A stretch of 34,206 nt of DNA from Candidatus Gastranaerophilales bacterium (GTDB taxonomy: Bacteria; Cyanobacteriota; Vampirovibrionia; Gastranaerophilales; Gastranaerophilaceae), in the NCBI GenBank assembly GCA_944322755.1, contig CALUPY010000027.1, positions 1 to 34,206 of the forward strand, written 5' to 3'. The position numbers were made by a program, and so were the translations under genes. Under the pieces are notes generated by a model. It ran no database searches and had not been told where the DNA came from. It was given only the letters and a program-made list of their open reading frames with translations. Positions 14,764 to 23,576 of the stretch are shown piece after piece (position 1 is the first letter of the stretch; each line of letters opens with the position of its first letter).

Positions 14764-15345
14764 ATGAAACATTTTATTAAAGAATACATATCAGACTCAA
14801 TTGAGACAAAACAGCGCATCATGAACAATGATGCGCTTGTTGAAAAAATCAAAAACGCAGCAGAAGTCATTGCACAGTCCGTAAAGAGCGGACACAAGGT
14901 TTTAATCGCGGGCAACGGCGGCAGCGCTGCTGATTCACAGCATATTGCGGCTGAGCTTGTTTGCAGATTTTATTTCGACCGTGATGCCCTTCCTGCAATA
15001 GCTCTGACTGTTGATTCATCTGTCCTCACTGCTGCCGGCAATGACTACGGCTATATAAACGTTTTTTCCCGCCAGATTGAGGCGCTGGGCAATGAGGGCG
15101 ATGTATTTATTGCAATCACCACATCTGGAAATTCGCCCAATATTTTAAAAGCACTTGATGCTGCAAAAAAGAAAAAACTGACTAGCATACTTTTAACAGG
15201 CGCAAAAAACTCTCATGCAACAGAACGTGCAAATATTTCCATAAAAGTGCCGTCTGATGAAACTCCGAAAATCCAGGAGTCTCATATAATGATTGGGCAT
15301 ATTTTATGTGCAATTGCAGAAAAAGAAATTTTTTCAAAGTCTTAA
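14764..15345 (+). CDS. gmhA: Sedoheptulose-7-phosphate isomerase GmhA
   Basis: GmhA converts D-sedoheptulose 7-phosphate to D-glycero-D-manno-heptose 7-phosphate, the first step to ADP-heptose for LPS core. The 193-residue SIS-domain protein has IAGNGGSAADSQHIAAEL (48-65) and ITTSGNSPNILKAL (118-131). The zinc and catalytic positions known in E. coli (His61, Glu65, Gln172, His180) correspond to His60, Glu64, Gln171 and His179 here, all present. It sits between ompH and dnaG on the same strand. gmhB/hldE are not in the window, so the rest of the pathway must be elsewhere. Confidence 0.95.
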   Translation: MKHFIKEYISDSIETKQRIMNNDALVEKIKNAAEVIAQSVKSGHKVLIAGNGGSAADSQHIAAELVCRFYFDRDALPAIALTVDSSVLTAAGNDYGYINVFSRQIEALGNEGDVFIAITTSGNSPNILKALDAAKKKKLTSILLTGAKNSHATERANISIKVPSDETPKIQESHIMIGHILCAIAEKEIFSKS

Positions 15346-15375
15346 AAATATATTTGTGCTATACTGTCAGGTGAA

Positions 15376-17256
15376 ATGAGTGATATAACTTATCAGGACG
15401 TAATATCCCAAATAAAAGACAAACTGGACATCGTAGACGTCGTCTCAAAGCATGTTATTTTGAAAAAAAGCGGCGGAAACTACTGGGGGCTTTGTCCGTT
15501 TCATAATGAAAAAACTCCTTCCTTTAGCGTAAACCCGTCAAAACAGATATACAAATGTTTTGGCTGCGGCGAGGGCGGAGACGCATTGAGCTTTCTTATG
15601 AAAATAAACCACCAGAGCTTTGGCGAGGTAATAAAAGAACAGGCGGAGATTTTCGGTATACCTCTGCCCTCAAATTTCCAAAAATCGCAAGAATCACAGG
15701 GCGTAAAACAGCAGGTTCTTGAGGCGATGAAAGCAGCTTCCGAGTTTTATACAAGAAATCTATTGCTCGATAAGACGTCAAACGGCTATCAATACATAAA
15801 AAAAAGAGGCTTTGATGATGCTGTTATTACCAGATATAAACTGGGACTTGCGCCTAACAGCTATGAATCACTCCAAAACCACCTTAAAAAAGATTTTTCA
15901 ATGGAAATCCTTGAAAAAGCCGGACTGGTCATCAAAAGGGAGACTAATAACAGCTACATTGACAGGTTCAAGAACAGACTGATGATTTCCATTTTTGACG
16001 AGAAAGGCAACGTCGTTGCATTTGGGGCAAGGGCAATCGAAGACGGACAGAGCCCAAAGTATTTAAATTCATCAGAAACCATTGCTTACAATAAAAGCCA
16101 CATATTGTACGGCCTTTATCATGCGCAGGACGCCATAAAAAAAGAAGATGCAGTGATAATTATGGAGGGATATTTTGATGTAATATCCGCACAGGTGAAC
16201 GGAGTCGAAAATTGTGTGGGCGCCTGCGGAACTGCCCTGACAGAAAGCCATGTAAAACTGATTTCCAGATACAGTCCGTCACGAAAAATTTATCTGGCAT
16301 TTGATACAGATTCAGCCGGTCAAAAAGCGACAGAACGCGGCGCAGAGGTAATCAAAGAGGCTTTTATCGGACTCGGGAACATAAAACAGTTTGATGAAAA
16401 CTACACGTCTATGAATAACGACAAATACGCCTGTGAAATAAGAGTCGTAGTTCCTGCGGACGGAAAAGACCCAGATGAATTTATAAAAGAGCATGGCGCA
16501 CAGGAGTACAAAAAATATATACAAAACGCACCGCTTTTGCTTGATTATCAGATTAATAAAATACTCAGGCAAAAAACAGCTGACATGTCTCCTATAGAAA
16601 AAAGCAATATAGTAAAACAGGTTATCCCTTATTTGGATGAAATTAATAATAATATTATAAAAGACGAGTACATAAAAATTGTTGCAGCTAAACTGGAAAT
16701 AGAAGAACAGGCATTGAGAAAAGAATTGCGAAAATCCTTGCCGCAGTACACGAAAAAAGAGATTATAGCGGCACCGTCAGTTAACAAAACTTTAAATATT
16801 TCAGAAAAAGCGCAAAAAAATTTATTGTCACTTTATTTAATAAATGAAAGTGTTTATAGTATTCAATCATTAAATACGATATTAAAAAATATACACTATA
16901 CGAATGAAAAGTTAATAATTGTAAAAGATACAATTGACAAACTGTCACTTACGGTAAATAATGTTAAAGAATTAATCGATGCCCTGTATACGGCGTTTGC
17001 CGAAAATAATGAAATAAAAGAATTAATAACAGATTTGATATATTTATCCGACAGTTTCAAAGGCTTGTCAGAAAAGGATTTTAAAACAGTAATTAATGAG
17101 AATATCGAAACTATTAATACATATAAATTGAAGGAAGAACAAAGTCATTTACGCTCTATGTACAAAAAAGTAAATGACGATGAACTGCAGGCAATTGAAT
17201 ACCAAATGCAACTAAGAGAAAAAATTAAAAATAAGCTAAGAACTGGAGACAATTAA
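15376..17256 (+). CDS. dnaG: DNA primase DnaG
   Basis: DnaG makes RNA primers at the replication fork with the DnaB helicase. The 626 residues contain the N-terminal CHC2 zinc site (Cys40, His43, Cys61, Cys64, in [12 protein letters not shown] and [10 protein letters not shown]), the catalytic core with the RNAP-basin segment around 150-245, and TOPRIM motif [14 protein letters not shown] (about 260-273) and [15 protein letters not shown] (about 310-324). The Ile/Lys/Asn-rich C-terminal helicase-binding region is diverged. A TGn-TATACT element at 15357-15365 could be an extended -10, giving a very short leader. The stop overlaps the rpoD ATG (TAATG), the classic dnaG-rpoD arrangement. Confidence 0.97.
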   Translation: MSDITYQDVISQIKDKLDIVDVVSKHVILKKSGGNYWGLCPFHNEKTPSFSVNPSKQIYKCFGCGEGGDALSFLMKINHQSFGEVIKEQAEIFGIPLPSNFQKSQESQGVKQQVLEAMKAASEFYTRNLLLDKTSNGYQYIKKRGFDDAVITRYKLGLAPNSYESLQNHLKKDFSMEILEKAGLVIKRETNNSYIDRFKNRLMISIFDEKGNVVAFGARAIEDGQSPKYLNSSETIAYNKSHILYGLYHAQDAIKKEDAVIIMEGYFDVISAQVNGVENCVGACGTALTESHVKLISRYSPSRKIYLAFDTDSAGQKATERGAEVIKEAFIGLGNIKQFDENYTSMNNDKYACEIRVVVPADGKDPDEFIKEHGAQEYKKYIQNAPLLLDYQINKILRQKTADMSPIEKSNIVKQVIPYLDEINNNIIKDEYIKIVAAKLEIEEQALRKELRKSLPQYTKKEIIAAPSVNKTLNISEKAQKNLLSLYLINESVYSIQSLNTILKNIHYTNEKLIIVKDTIDKLSLTVNNVKELIDALYTAFAENNEIKELITDLIYLSDSFKGLSEKDFKTVINENIETINTYKLKEEQSHLRSMYKKVNDDELQAIEYQMQLREKIKNKLRTGDN

Positions 17257-18326
17257 TGAGCAGAAAAAGAATGTCAGATAAGTCACTCGTAAGTACAATC
17301 GATGAAGATGAATTGCAGACAGACGATGTTACCGGAGATGACCTTTTTAGCGAACCCGAAACCATTACTACAGGAACAATGGACGTTATTATCGGCAAAC
17401 CTTCTTCAGTAGACGATGAAATGTATATGGACTCCGAAGAAGAAGAGCAGGAAGAGACCTCTGACGTAGCTGTACCCAAAGGAGTATCACTTGATGACCC
17501 GGTCAGAATGTATTTAAGAGAAATAGGAAGAATTAAACTTTTAACTGCCGATGAAGAAATAGATTTGGCCAGAAAAATTATTCAGGGCGGAAGTGCCGGT
17601 GCAATTGCAAAACGCAAACTTGTTCAGGCAAACCTTAGACTCGTTGTTAGTATTGCAAAAAAATATGTCGGTCGTGGCATGCTCTTCCTTGACCTTATTC
17701 AGGAGGGAAACCTCGGACTTATCAGAGCTGCTGAAAAATTCGACCATGAACGCGGATATAAATTCTCAACCTATGCTACATGGTGGATTAGACAGGCTAT
17801 TACAAGAGCAATTGCAGACCAGGCAAGAACAATAAGAATACCTGTTCACATGGTTGAAACCATTAATAAACTTAAAAAAGTTACAAGAAAACTTGCGCAG
17901 GAACTCTCCAGAAAACCTACCGAAGAAGAACTTGCACAGGAAATGAGTATTTCTATAACAAAACTCAGAGAAATCATAAAAGTCGCACAAGAACCGCTCT
18001 CTCTTGAAACTCCTATCGGAAAAGAAGAAGATTCAAGACTCGGCGACTTTATTGAAGACAAAGACGCAGACGCTCCTGTGAAAACAGTTGCTCATGAACT
18101 TTTGAGGGAAGATTTGGCAGAAGTTTTGAGCGGACTCTCCCCGCGAGAAAGAGATGTTCTGAGACTCAGATTCGGTATGGATGACGGCAGACAAAGAACC
18201 CTCGAAGAAGTCGGACAGCTCTTCGGTGTCACCAGAGAACGTATCAGACAGATAGAAGCAAAGGCTCTGAGAAAACTCAGACACCCGAACAGAAGCAAAC
18301 GACTCAGAGAATATGTTGAAGTTTAA
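17256..18326 (+). CDS. rpoD: Primary sigma factor RpoD (sigma-70 / SigA)
   Basis: Housekeeping sigma factor that directs RNA polymerase to -35/-10 promoters. After an acidic, low-homology N terminus (1-75) come region 1.2 ([22 protein letters not shown], 80-101), region 2 ([20 protein letters not shown] through [20 protein letters not shown], 126-192), region 3 (about 200-275) and region 4 ([38 protein letters not shown], 294-344). At 356 residues it is short because it lacks the long non-conserved insert of E. coli RpoD. It is one base coupled to dnaG, with 'ggag' upstream. Many promoters listed in this window fit its expected specificity. Confidence 0.97.
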   Translation: MSRKRMSDKSLVSTIDEDELQTDDVTGDDLFSEPETITTGTMDVIIGKPSSVDDEMYMDSEEEEQEETSDVAVPKGVSLDDPVRMYLREIGRIKLLTADEEIDLARKIIQGGSAGAIAKRKLVQANLRLVVSIAKKYVGRGMLFLDLIQEGNLGLIRAAEKFDHERGYKFSTYATWWIRQAITRAIADQARTIRIPVHMVETINKLKKVTRKLAQELSRKPTEEELAQEMSISITKLREIIKVAQEPLSLETPIGKEEDSRLGDFIEDKDADAPVKTVAHELLREDLAEVLSGLSPRERDVLRLRFGMDDGRQRTLEEVGQLFGVTRERIRQIEAKALRKLRHPNRSKRLREYVEV

Positions 18327-18337
18327 TAATAAAAAAA

Positions 18338-18366
18338 AAACGGAATCCTTAGATTCCGTTTTTTTA
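18338..18366. terminator. Bidirectional terminator between rpoD and the MCE gene
   Basis: CGGAATC (18341-18347) and GATTCCG (18352-18358) flank a CTTA loop, with an A-run before and a T-run after, so it can end transcription from both sides. The convergent gene ends at 18385. Confidence 0.88.
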
Positions 18367-18384
18367 TGCAGCTTTTTTTATTAT

Positions 18385-19293
18385 TTATTTGTTAATACTT
18401 CTGCCAAACAGTATCCTTAAACCTCCGAACGGCTTTCGCATAGTGCATTTTATGCCGGCTGTGATTTCTTTAAGATTAGCAGTCACTGCAGTCGCATTAG
18501 CAAGTGCGCATTCCAGCATGGGCATGCTTTGACCGATTGCATTCGTTGTACCGCCCAGATTTTCGCTGACTCCGGTAAATGTCTGGGTTATTGATTTCAC
18601 GTTAGTGCTTGCTTCATCAACATTGTCAAAGACCGTCTGCAGCTTTTCCTGTGTAATTGTCCTGTCTATGCGGGAAGTAAGGCGATTTGTATTGCTGGAA
18701 GCCAGTGCAAGATTTTTTGCGGAAATATTTATGTTTTCCCTGTTTTCTTCCACAATAGCATTTGCCATAGAAAGCAGGTCATTCAGACCGGCAGTGCTGC
18801 TTTCAAGGTTTGCCAGAGTATCTGAGGCATTTTTTTCCATTGCTTCGAGATTTTCTGTATCCATGCTCGAAAAGAATGAATGTGCGTCGATTGTAGTCGT
18901 GCCGTCAATGACTGATTTGTTTTTCAGCCTGATTGGATTAGGATTTTCAGGATAAATTAAATCAATATAGTCCTTTTCAAACCGCCCGCGCTTAATAATT
19001 TTCAGCTTCGCTGTCATGTTCTCCGGCAGGTTCAAATCATGCGGATAAAGAACCAGTTTTACAAGTGTGTGCTGATAATCCTTGCTATGGCGCACTCCGA
19101 CAATTTTCCCAACCTTGTGTCCTTTGTAAAAAACCGGAGCATGATGATGAAAAGGGCGCGCTTCCTTGAATCTTACGGTAATGTATGTGTACATTACCAT
19201 TCTGTAGAGTGTGATAATGCAGGCAGATAATACAAATATCAGTGCAAGCATTAGTTTGTGTTTTGCCCATATGTTTTTAATAAATTTTTTCAT
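18385..19293 (-). CDS. MlaD/MCE family envelope lipid-transport protein (302 aa)
   Basis: MCE proteins form hexameric rings anchored in the inner membrane that pass lipids across the periplasm. The protein has an N-terminal membrane anchor (LMLALIFVLSACIITLYRMV, about 14-33), one MCE domain (about 36-130, with APVFYKGHKVGKIVGVRHSK and KRGRFEKDYIDLIYPENP), and a long helical tail (about 140-285) with repeated Asn/Ser/Thr-rich heptads (SAKNLALASSNTNRLTSRID). No MlaE permease or MlaF ATPase is adjacent, which is unusual. No clear Shine-Dalgarno sequence precedes the ATG. It ends at the shared terminator with rpoD. Confidence 0.87.
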   Translation of the reverse strand: MKKFIKNIWAKHKLMLALIFVLSACIITLYRMVMYTYITVRFKEARPFHHHAPVFYKGHKVGKIVGVRHSKDYQHTLVKLVLYPHDLNLPENMTAKLKIIKRGRFEKDYIDLIYPENPNPIRLKNKSVIDGTTTIDAHSFFSSMDTENLEAMEKNASDTLANLESSTAGLNDLLSMANAIVEENRENINISAKNLALASSNTNRLTSRIDRTITQEKLQTVFDNVDEASTNVKSITQTFTGVSENLGGTTNAIGQSMPMLECALANATAVTANLKEITAGIKCTMRKPFGGLRILFGRSINK

Positions 19294-19437
19294 ATGGAAA
19301 CTATATTAAAGTTTTAAGAAAAAAGATATTACCCGTCCGGCAAACCGGAAGGACAAAATACAAACTGCATTATTGCCAGCATGCCTGTAAGGTTATTTCA
19401 CGTATACAGCACACACAGCATAGTCTGGCGTCAGATA

Positions 19438-19770
19438 TTACTTCTTAAGATTTTCAGGAATATGTTTTTGCCAGTCTGCGTCAAGATTCTGTATGAATTT
19501 GTGCGCGTCAAGAACATCATCGTAACCAATTGCATCAGGTCCTTCCTGAATTTCAAGCACAAGCTCATTTTCTGTACAATCTTTCTTTCTGTCAGCACAG
19601 CTGCCAAACAGCGCTATTCCGAAGCCTTTTCCGCATGCCTGGCAGACAACCTGCACAACATACAACTCTTTTTCCTGTCTTACTACTCTCACAGATTCTG
19701 CAGTAAAATCAGCTCTGCATTCTGAACAGCACATATCTGACAAAATTGTATCTACAAATTTCTTTTTCAT
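19438..19770 (-). CDS. Small zinc-ribbon hypothetical protein (110 aa)
   Basis: The product has a four-cysteine zinc ribbon: CCSEC near residues 14-18 and CQAC near 44-47, separated by an Arg/Val-rich strand (VRVVRQEKELYVVQ). A Cys pair follows (SCADRKKDC), then an acidic helix-rich tail ending DADWQKHIPENLKK. I do not recognise the family. Start choice: 'tgagg' sits six bases before the second of two adjacent ATG codons (19770); a GTG at 19782 overlaps the binding site. Upstream on the same strand is a 180-bp AT-rich gap, so it should have its own promoter. A regulatory or RNA-binding role would be a guess. Confidence 0.75.
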   Translation of the reverse strand: MKKKFVDTILSDMCCSECRADFTAESVRVVRQEKELYVVQVVCQACGKGFGIALFGSCADRKKDCTENELVLEIQEGPDAIGYDDVLDAHKFIQNLDADWQKHIPENLKK

Positions 19771-19964
19771 CATAATCCTCACAATACTATAAACATCTTT
19801 TATTTTAAATACAAATTCTTTTTTTTAATAAATATTTACGTTTTTTTTTGCCTATTTTATTATTATTAGGGCTAAATCTGTAAAAAAAATACATTAAATG
19901 GTGTTTAAAATTATTTATTTTTGGGAACTATAATCATGTAAATAGGTAATCAGCAGGTGACATC

Positions 19965-20057
19965 ATGGAAATTTTAAGTTTAGTAGCATTTGGCTTATTA
20001 ATGTATTTTGCATTTATTGCTATTCCGTCTTTCATGGAAGAAAAAACAGCACATTAA
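19965..20057 (+). CDS. Very small membrane protein (30 aa)
   Basis: Found by hand. The frame codes for 30 residues: MEILSLVAFGLLMYFAFIAI, then PSFMEEKTAH. It is one transmembrane helix with a short, charged C-terminal tail. 'caggtg' lies seven bases before the ATG, a TATAAT at 19929-19934 could be its -10, and a strong terminator follows 24 bp after the stop. So the gene has a complete transcription unit of its own, which is persuasive for such a short frame. The size and layout recall small accessory subunits of membrane complexes, but I cannot match it to any known one. Confidence 0.62.
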   Translation: MEILSLVAFGLLMYFAFIAIPSFMEEKTAH

Positions 20058-20080
20058 TCCCCGTTTGAAAAGATTTAAGA

Positions 20081-20116
20081 ATGTCCGTGCAAATTCAGTT
20101 TTGTACGGGCATTTTG
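20081..20116 (+). terminator. Strong terminator after the 30-aa gene
   Basis: ATGTCCGTGCAAA (20081-20093) pairs with TTTGTACGGGCAT (20100-20112), 13 pairs with two G-U, loop TTCAGT, followed by TTT. Confidence 0.82.
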
Positions 20117-20202
20117 CGTATTAACATAAACACAGACGCTGCTGCAAAAAAAAAGTTCCGATAGAATTGTATTGTTTCTACTATTGTTTTTATTATGCCA
20201 AA

Positions 20203-20236
20203 ACAAAAAAGCAGCCGTTATTCGACTGCTTTTTGT
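20203..20236. terminator. Bidirectional terminator of the HEAT-like gene
   Basis: AAAAAGCAGCCG (20206-20217) pairs with CGACTGCTTTTT (20223-20234), 12 pairs with one mismatch/G-U position, A-run on one side and T-run on the other. It lies 24 bp past the minus-strand stop at 20260. Confidence 0.85.
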
Positions 20237-20259
20237 TTATATGCCTTTTAAGATTCAAT

Positions 20260-21219
20260 CTATTTGATTTCGGCGAGTTTTGCAAGACCGTCTTCTGCGA
20301 CTTTTCTGACGTTCGGGTCTTCATCCTGTTTAGAAAGATTGAAAATTTCTTCCATAACAGGTTTGTATTCAGGTCTTGCGTTATAAGCGAGGGCTGCAAG
20401 TCCGCTTGCTCTGAGCATCGGAGAGCTGCTGTCTTTAATCGTTGATACGATTTGTTCCATACCGGGCAGGTCTTTGATGTCAGGTGTAACATTGTTCTTA
20501 GCCTGGAATTCTTTAACAAGCAAATCCTGGAGAATTGCTACGGTAAACAAAGCGTACTGTTTATTTCTGTCAGCCATTTCTTTTTCTGAAATTTTTTGTG
20601 CTTCAGCAGTTTCTTCAGCTGTCAATGTTTTACCATCTGCAAGCTGTTGTCTCAATTCGAGCTGTTTTGGAGTTGCATCCTGAAGTTGTGTTGTATCTTT
20701 AGCAATTACACCAAGCAGGCTTTCCATCAATTCCTGGTCAAGAAGTTGTTTTGCTTCTACAGGATTGTGCTGTGCTATATCCGCAATTTTTTCAATAGCA
20801 GCACCAGCTGTCTCGAGGTTGTCAGACTTTACTTCTGCAGCCATTGCCTTTGTGTCAAGAGTGGAAACGGGCTGAGTCTCCTGCGGAGCCGGCGGAGGTG
20901 TTACTGTAGTCGGTGCCGGAGCCGGAGCAGTCTGCTGCGGGGGCTGAGGAGCCGGAGGTATCACTGACGGCGGTACAGGATTAACGTTCTGGGTGTTCTC
21001 AACCGGAGGCGGTACAGGAACCGGAGGCTGTTGGGAGGGCGGATTATACACCGAGTTTGTCGGAACAGTGTATATTGAGTTTGCTGGTATAGCGTATGTT
21101 GGATCCGGCTGTGCAAATGATTTCGGATCGAAAATCTGAATGTTAACTGCATTAACCTGAGGCTGCTGTCTGTATTGCGGCTGTTGTACAGGAGTATAAG
21201 CTTGTGGTGCTTGTATCAT
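20260..21219 (-). CDS. Proline-rich, HEAT-like repeat protein (319 aa)
   Basis: Three parts are visible. Residues 1-45 hold a Gln/Pro-rich start (MIQAPQAYTPVQQP) and the module NAVNIQIFDPKSFAQPDP (23-40), which is identical in the small protein at 21392-21583. Residues about 46-120 are a low-complexity Pro/Gln/Thr linker (PPAPQPPQQTAPAPAPTT). Residues about 125-319 are alpha-helical and look like HEAT/armadillo repeats (LDTKAMAAEVKSDNLETAGA, and at the end LRASGLAALAYNARPEYKPV and DEDPNVRKVAEDGLAKLAEI). There is no signal peptide. 'gggga' precedes the ATG. I infer a scaffold whose N terminus docks to something the small paralog also docks to; function is unknown. Confidence 0.85.
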   Translation of the reverse strand: MIQAPQAYTPVQQPQYRQQPQVNAVNIQIFDPKSFAQPDPTYAIPANSIYTVPTNSVYNPPSQQPPVPVPPPVENTQNVNPVPPSVIPPAPQPPQQTAPAPAPTTVTPPPAPQETQPVSTLDTKAMAAEVKSDNLETAGAAIEKIADIAQHNPVEAKQLLDQELMESLLGVIAKDTTQLQDATPKQLELRQQLADGKTLTAEETAEAQKISEKEMADRNKQYALFTVAILQDLLVKEFQAKNNVTPDIKDLPGMEQIVSTIKDSSSPMLRASGLAALAYNARPEYKPVMEEIFNLSKQDEDPNVRKVAEDGLAKLAEIK

Positions 21220-21334
21220 ATTTTTCCCCTTTATTAATAATGTCTGGTTTTCTAAATATTTAATAAATATAAAGATTTAAAATTGCTATTTTTTCGTCTG
21301 ATTTTAATAATTCTTAACATATATATTTTTTTGA

Positions 21335-21371
21335 GAAGAAAAGAGCAACTAGATTAACAAAAGCTGCTCTT
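21335..21371 (-). terminator. Terminator of the 63-aa module gene
   Basis: On the minus strand AAGAGCAGCT pairs with AGTTGCTCTT (21341-21350 and 21362-21371), ten pairs with one G-U, 11-nt loop, followed by TTCTTCT. It lies 20 bp after the stop codon. Confidence 0.72.
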
Positions 21372-21391
21372 ATTGTTTAGAGATATGTAAA

Positions 21392-21583
21392 TTAATTAGA
21401 TTTCGGTGCTTCGGGATACTGATAAATCGGTGCTTCCGGATAGCTGTAAGTAGGATCCGGCTGTGCAAACGATTTCGGGTCAAAAATCTGGATATTAACA
21501 GCATTGACCTGAGGCTGTGAGTAAGGTGATTGTTGAACCGGTACCTGCTGGACAGGGGCGTAGTTCTGCGGTGCTTGTATCAT
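21392..21583 (-). CDS. Small Gln/Pro-rich protein sharing the N-terminal module (63 aa)
   Basis: The product starts MIQAPQNYAPVQQVPVQQ and contains NAVNIQIFDPKSFAQPDP at 27-44, then a short Tyr/Pro repeat tail (two copies of YPEAP) and ends KSN. It is in effect the N-terminal module of the 319-aa protein without the HEAT-like body. Start chosen at 21583, not at the longer in-frame 21676, because GGAGG lies five bases upstream and the 319-aa paralog begins with the same MIQAPQ. It has its own terminator, so the two genes are separate units about 170 bp apart. It could be a decoy, adaptor or competitor for the same partner. Confidence 0.78.
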   Translation of the reverse strand: MIQAPQNYAPVQQVPVQQSPYSQPQVNAVNIQIFDPKSFAQPDPTYSYPEAPIYQYPEAPKSN

Positions 21584-21938
21584 AAGTCCTCCATTAAGTG
21601 TCGTTTGTATTTGGATTAATAATTGAAAAGATTTTTTTTTGCTAGTACCTGAAATTTTATTAACAAAAGTTAACAATAAATCCCAAAACCGGCGCGTGGC
21701 AAAGCTTTCTTAGGTGAGTTCTAATCTTAATATACAGTAAAATATAGAAAAAATTATCCCGTTCAGCCTGTTTTTGGCTTTTCCATGCTTTAGATTACAA
21801 CCAACATGCCCTGATTGCAAATGAATAGCAAAAATACATTAAGAAAAATCCCAAAAATCAGACAGCAGGGCTATCTTAGTTTATTGTGGCATTTATTTTA
21901 TTTTTATATTATTTTATTAGTAAATTAAAGGTGCACAA
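21584..21938. other. Divergent intergenic region, 63-aa gene / nadB
   Basis: These 355 bp hold the leader of the minus-strand gene and the nadB promoter. Around 21690-21712 is a GC-richer patch ('accggcgcgtggcaaagc'), and GCCCTG at about 21809 is complementary to CAGGGC at about 21866. I cannot assign either to a known RNA. No open frame with a ribosome binding site is seen. I did not recognise a NadR/NiaR-type operator. Confidence 0.45.
21884..21912 (+). promoter_or_regulatory. Promoter of the nadBC-etfBA operon
   Basis: TTGTGG (21884-21889) and TATTAT (21907-21912) are 17 bp apart, about 26 bp before the nadB ATG. No other promoter is needed for the four genes, which all overlap. Confidence 0.6.
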
Positions 21939-23576
21939 ATGAAACATTCAAAATATTCAGTAATAATTGTAGGAAGCGGAGTTGCGGGTTTGTATGCCGC
22001 AATTAAATTGTCAGAGAGCATAGCTCTCCCTGACGGAATCCTGCTCGTTACGAAATCGCTTCTCTCGGAAAGCAACTCCAGATACGCACAGGGAGGAATA
22101 GTCGGCGTTCTTCCGGAAAACAAAAAAGATTCAGTCAGTCTTCATGTTGCTGACACATTAAAAGCAGGCTGCGGGCTTTCTGACCTTAACGTAGTTAAAT
22201 TTATCTCGGAAAACAGCAAATTTGCAATACAAGACCTGATTGAGTACGGAGTTAATTTTGATAAAAACGAAAAACAAGAACTAACATTTACTCTCGAGGG
22301 CGCCCACAGTGTCAGAAGAATTCTCCATGCTGGTGGCGACGCAACAGGCTACAGTATTGAAAAAGCGCTTGTTGAAAAAGTAAAAAATGACCATTCCATA
22401 TCAAGAAATATTTCAATATACGAACAGACACACGCTGTCGAACTTCTTGTTGATTCAAAGAGACAGTGCCGCGGAATAATCGCATTTAACGCTGTTACAA
22501 AAGAATACGAAACGATATATGCACCGGCTACAATTCTTGCAACAGGCGGCACAGGCCAGGTCTATAAATACACAACGAACCCGGCTGTTGCAACAGGTGA
22601 CGGACTTGCACTCGCTGTCAGAGCAGGCGCGCAAATAAAGGATATGGAATTTATTCAGTTCCATCCGACTGCACTTTCAATTGACAATGATGATTCGAGA
22701 TTCCTCATATCAGAGTCAGTCCGCGGTGAAGGCGCAAAACTTATCAACAAAGACGGTGAATATTTCATGGAGCGTTATCATGAGCAGAAAGACCTTGCAA
22801 GCCGTGATATAGTTACACGTTCAATTTATGCTGAAATGAAACGCACCGGAGTAGACAAGGTTCATCTGGACGCAACTTTGATTCCTGTTGAGACTTTTAA
22901 AAAGAGATTTCCCAACATCTATGCAAACTGCCTGAAGGCAGGTATTGATGTTACCAGAGACTATATTCCTGTTTCTCCTGCGGCGCACTACTGCATGGGC
23001 GGAATAAAAACCTCTGTTGACGGACATACTTCACTGAAAAATCTTTACGCAATCGGTGAAGCAGCCTGCACATCTCTTCACGGCGCAAACAGGCTCGCAA
23101 GCAACTCGCTTCTCGAGTGTGTTGTTACGGCGTATGAGCTTGTTAACAGGCTTTCTTTCTGTAATTTACAAAATTCTGAAATTATTGATGACTCAATAAT
23201 GGAGCTTATTAAAAAATATTCGGTATCTGATGATGAGCCGCGTTCAGATGAAGATATGGACAAATTTATTTCAGAAATAAAAGAAACAATGTGGAAAAAT
23301 GTCGGCATAGTCAGGGATGAGACCTCTTTGTTGACTGCTCTGTCTGATATAAACAAGATTTCATCCGCCTTTAATCTGAATAAAATCTGTGCGACAGCAA
23401 AAGAATATGAGGTCAGAAACCTTATCTACGTAGCAAAAAGTATTATAAATGCTGCTCTTAAAAGAAAAACCTCTATCGGTGCGCATTTCCGTTCAGACTC
23501 GGTCGAAGAGCCGCAGCAGAAAACTACTGTGGAAATATTAAAGGAAAAATCTGATGAGTCAACAGTTACTGCATGA
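21939..23576 (+). CDS. nadB: L-aspartate oxidase NadB
   Basis: NadB oxidises L-aspartate to iminoaspartate with FAD; NadA then makes quinolinate. The 545 residues belong to the fumarate reductase / succinate dehydrogenase flavoprotein fold: FAD-binding VGSGVAGLYAAIKL (11-24), the RYAQGGIVGVL segment near 48, EGAHSVRRILHAGGDATGYS (about 118-137), MEFIQFHPTAL (about 236-246), and the C-terminal CMGGIKTSVDGHTSLKNLYA region with GANRLASNSLLEC. 'aaggtg' precedes the ATG. It overlaps nadC by 23 bp. The natural electron acceptor in an anaerobe would be fumarate or something else; the etf genes downstream make ETF worth considering. nadA is not in the window. Confidence 0.95.
   Translation: MKHSKYSVIIVGSGVAGLYAAIKLSESIALPDGILLVTKSLLSESNSRYAQGGIVGVLPENKKDSVSLHVADTLKAGCGLSDLNVVKFISENSKFAIQDLIEYGVNFDKNEKQELTFTLEGAHSVRRILHAGGDATGYSIEKALVEKVKNDHSISRNISIYEQTHAVELLVDSKRQCRGIIAFNAVTKEYETIYAPATILATGGTGQVYKYTTNPAVATGDGLALAVRAGAQIKDMEFIQFHPTALSIDNDDSRFLISESVRGEGAKLINKDGEYFMERYHEQKDLASRDIVTRSIYAEMKRTGVDKVHLDATLIPVETFKKRFPNIYANCLKAGIDVTRDYIPVSPAAHYCMGGIKTSVDGHTSLKNLYAIGEAACTSLHGANRLASNSLLECVVTAYELVNRLSFCNLQNSEIIDDSIMELIKKYSVSDDEPRSDEDMDKFISEIKETMWKNVGIVRDETSLLTALSDINKISSAFNLNKICATAKEYEVRNLIYVAKSIINAALKRKTSIGAHFRSDSVEEPQQKTTVEILKEKSDESTVTA

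Noticed and set aside
19333-19352. TCCGG-caaa-CCGGA hairpin as terminator between the MCE and zinc-ribbon genes.
   Set aside because: No T-run on either strand; only a 5-bp stem.
20167-20445. 92-aa open frame (+) rich in Phe/Cys.
   Set aside because: Antisense shadow of the HEAT-like gene and its terminator; poor composition.
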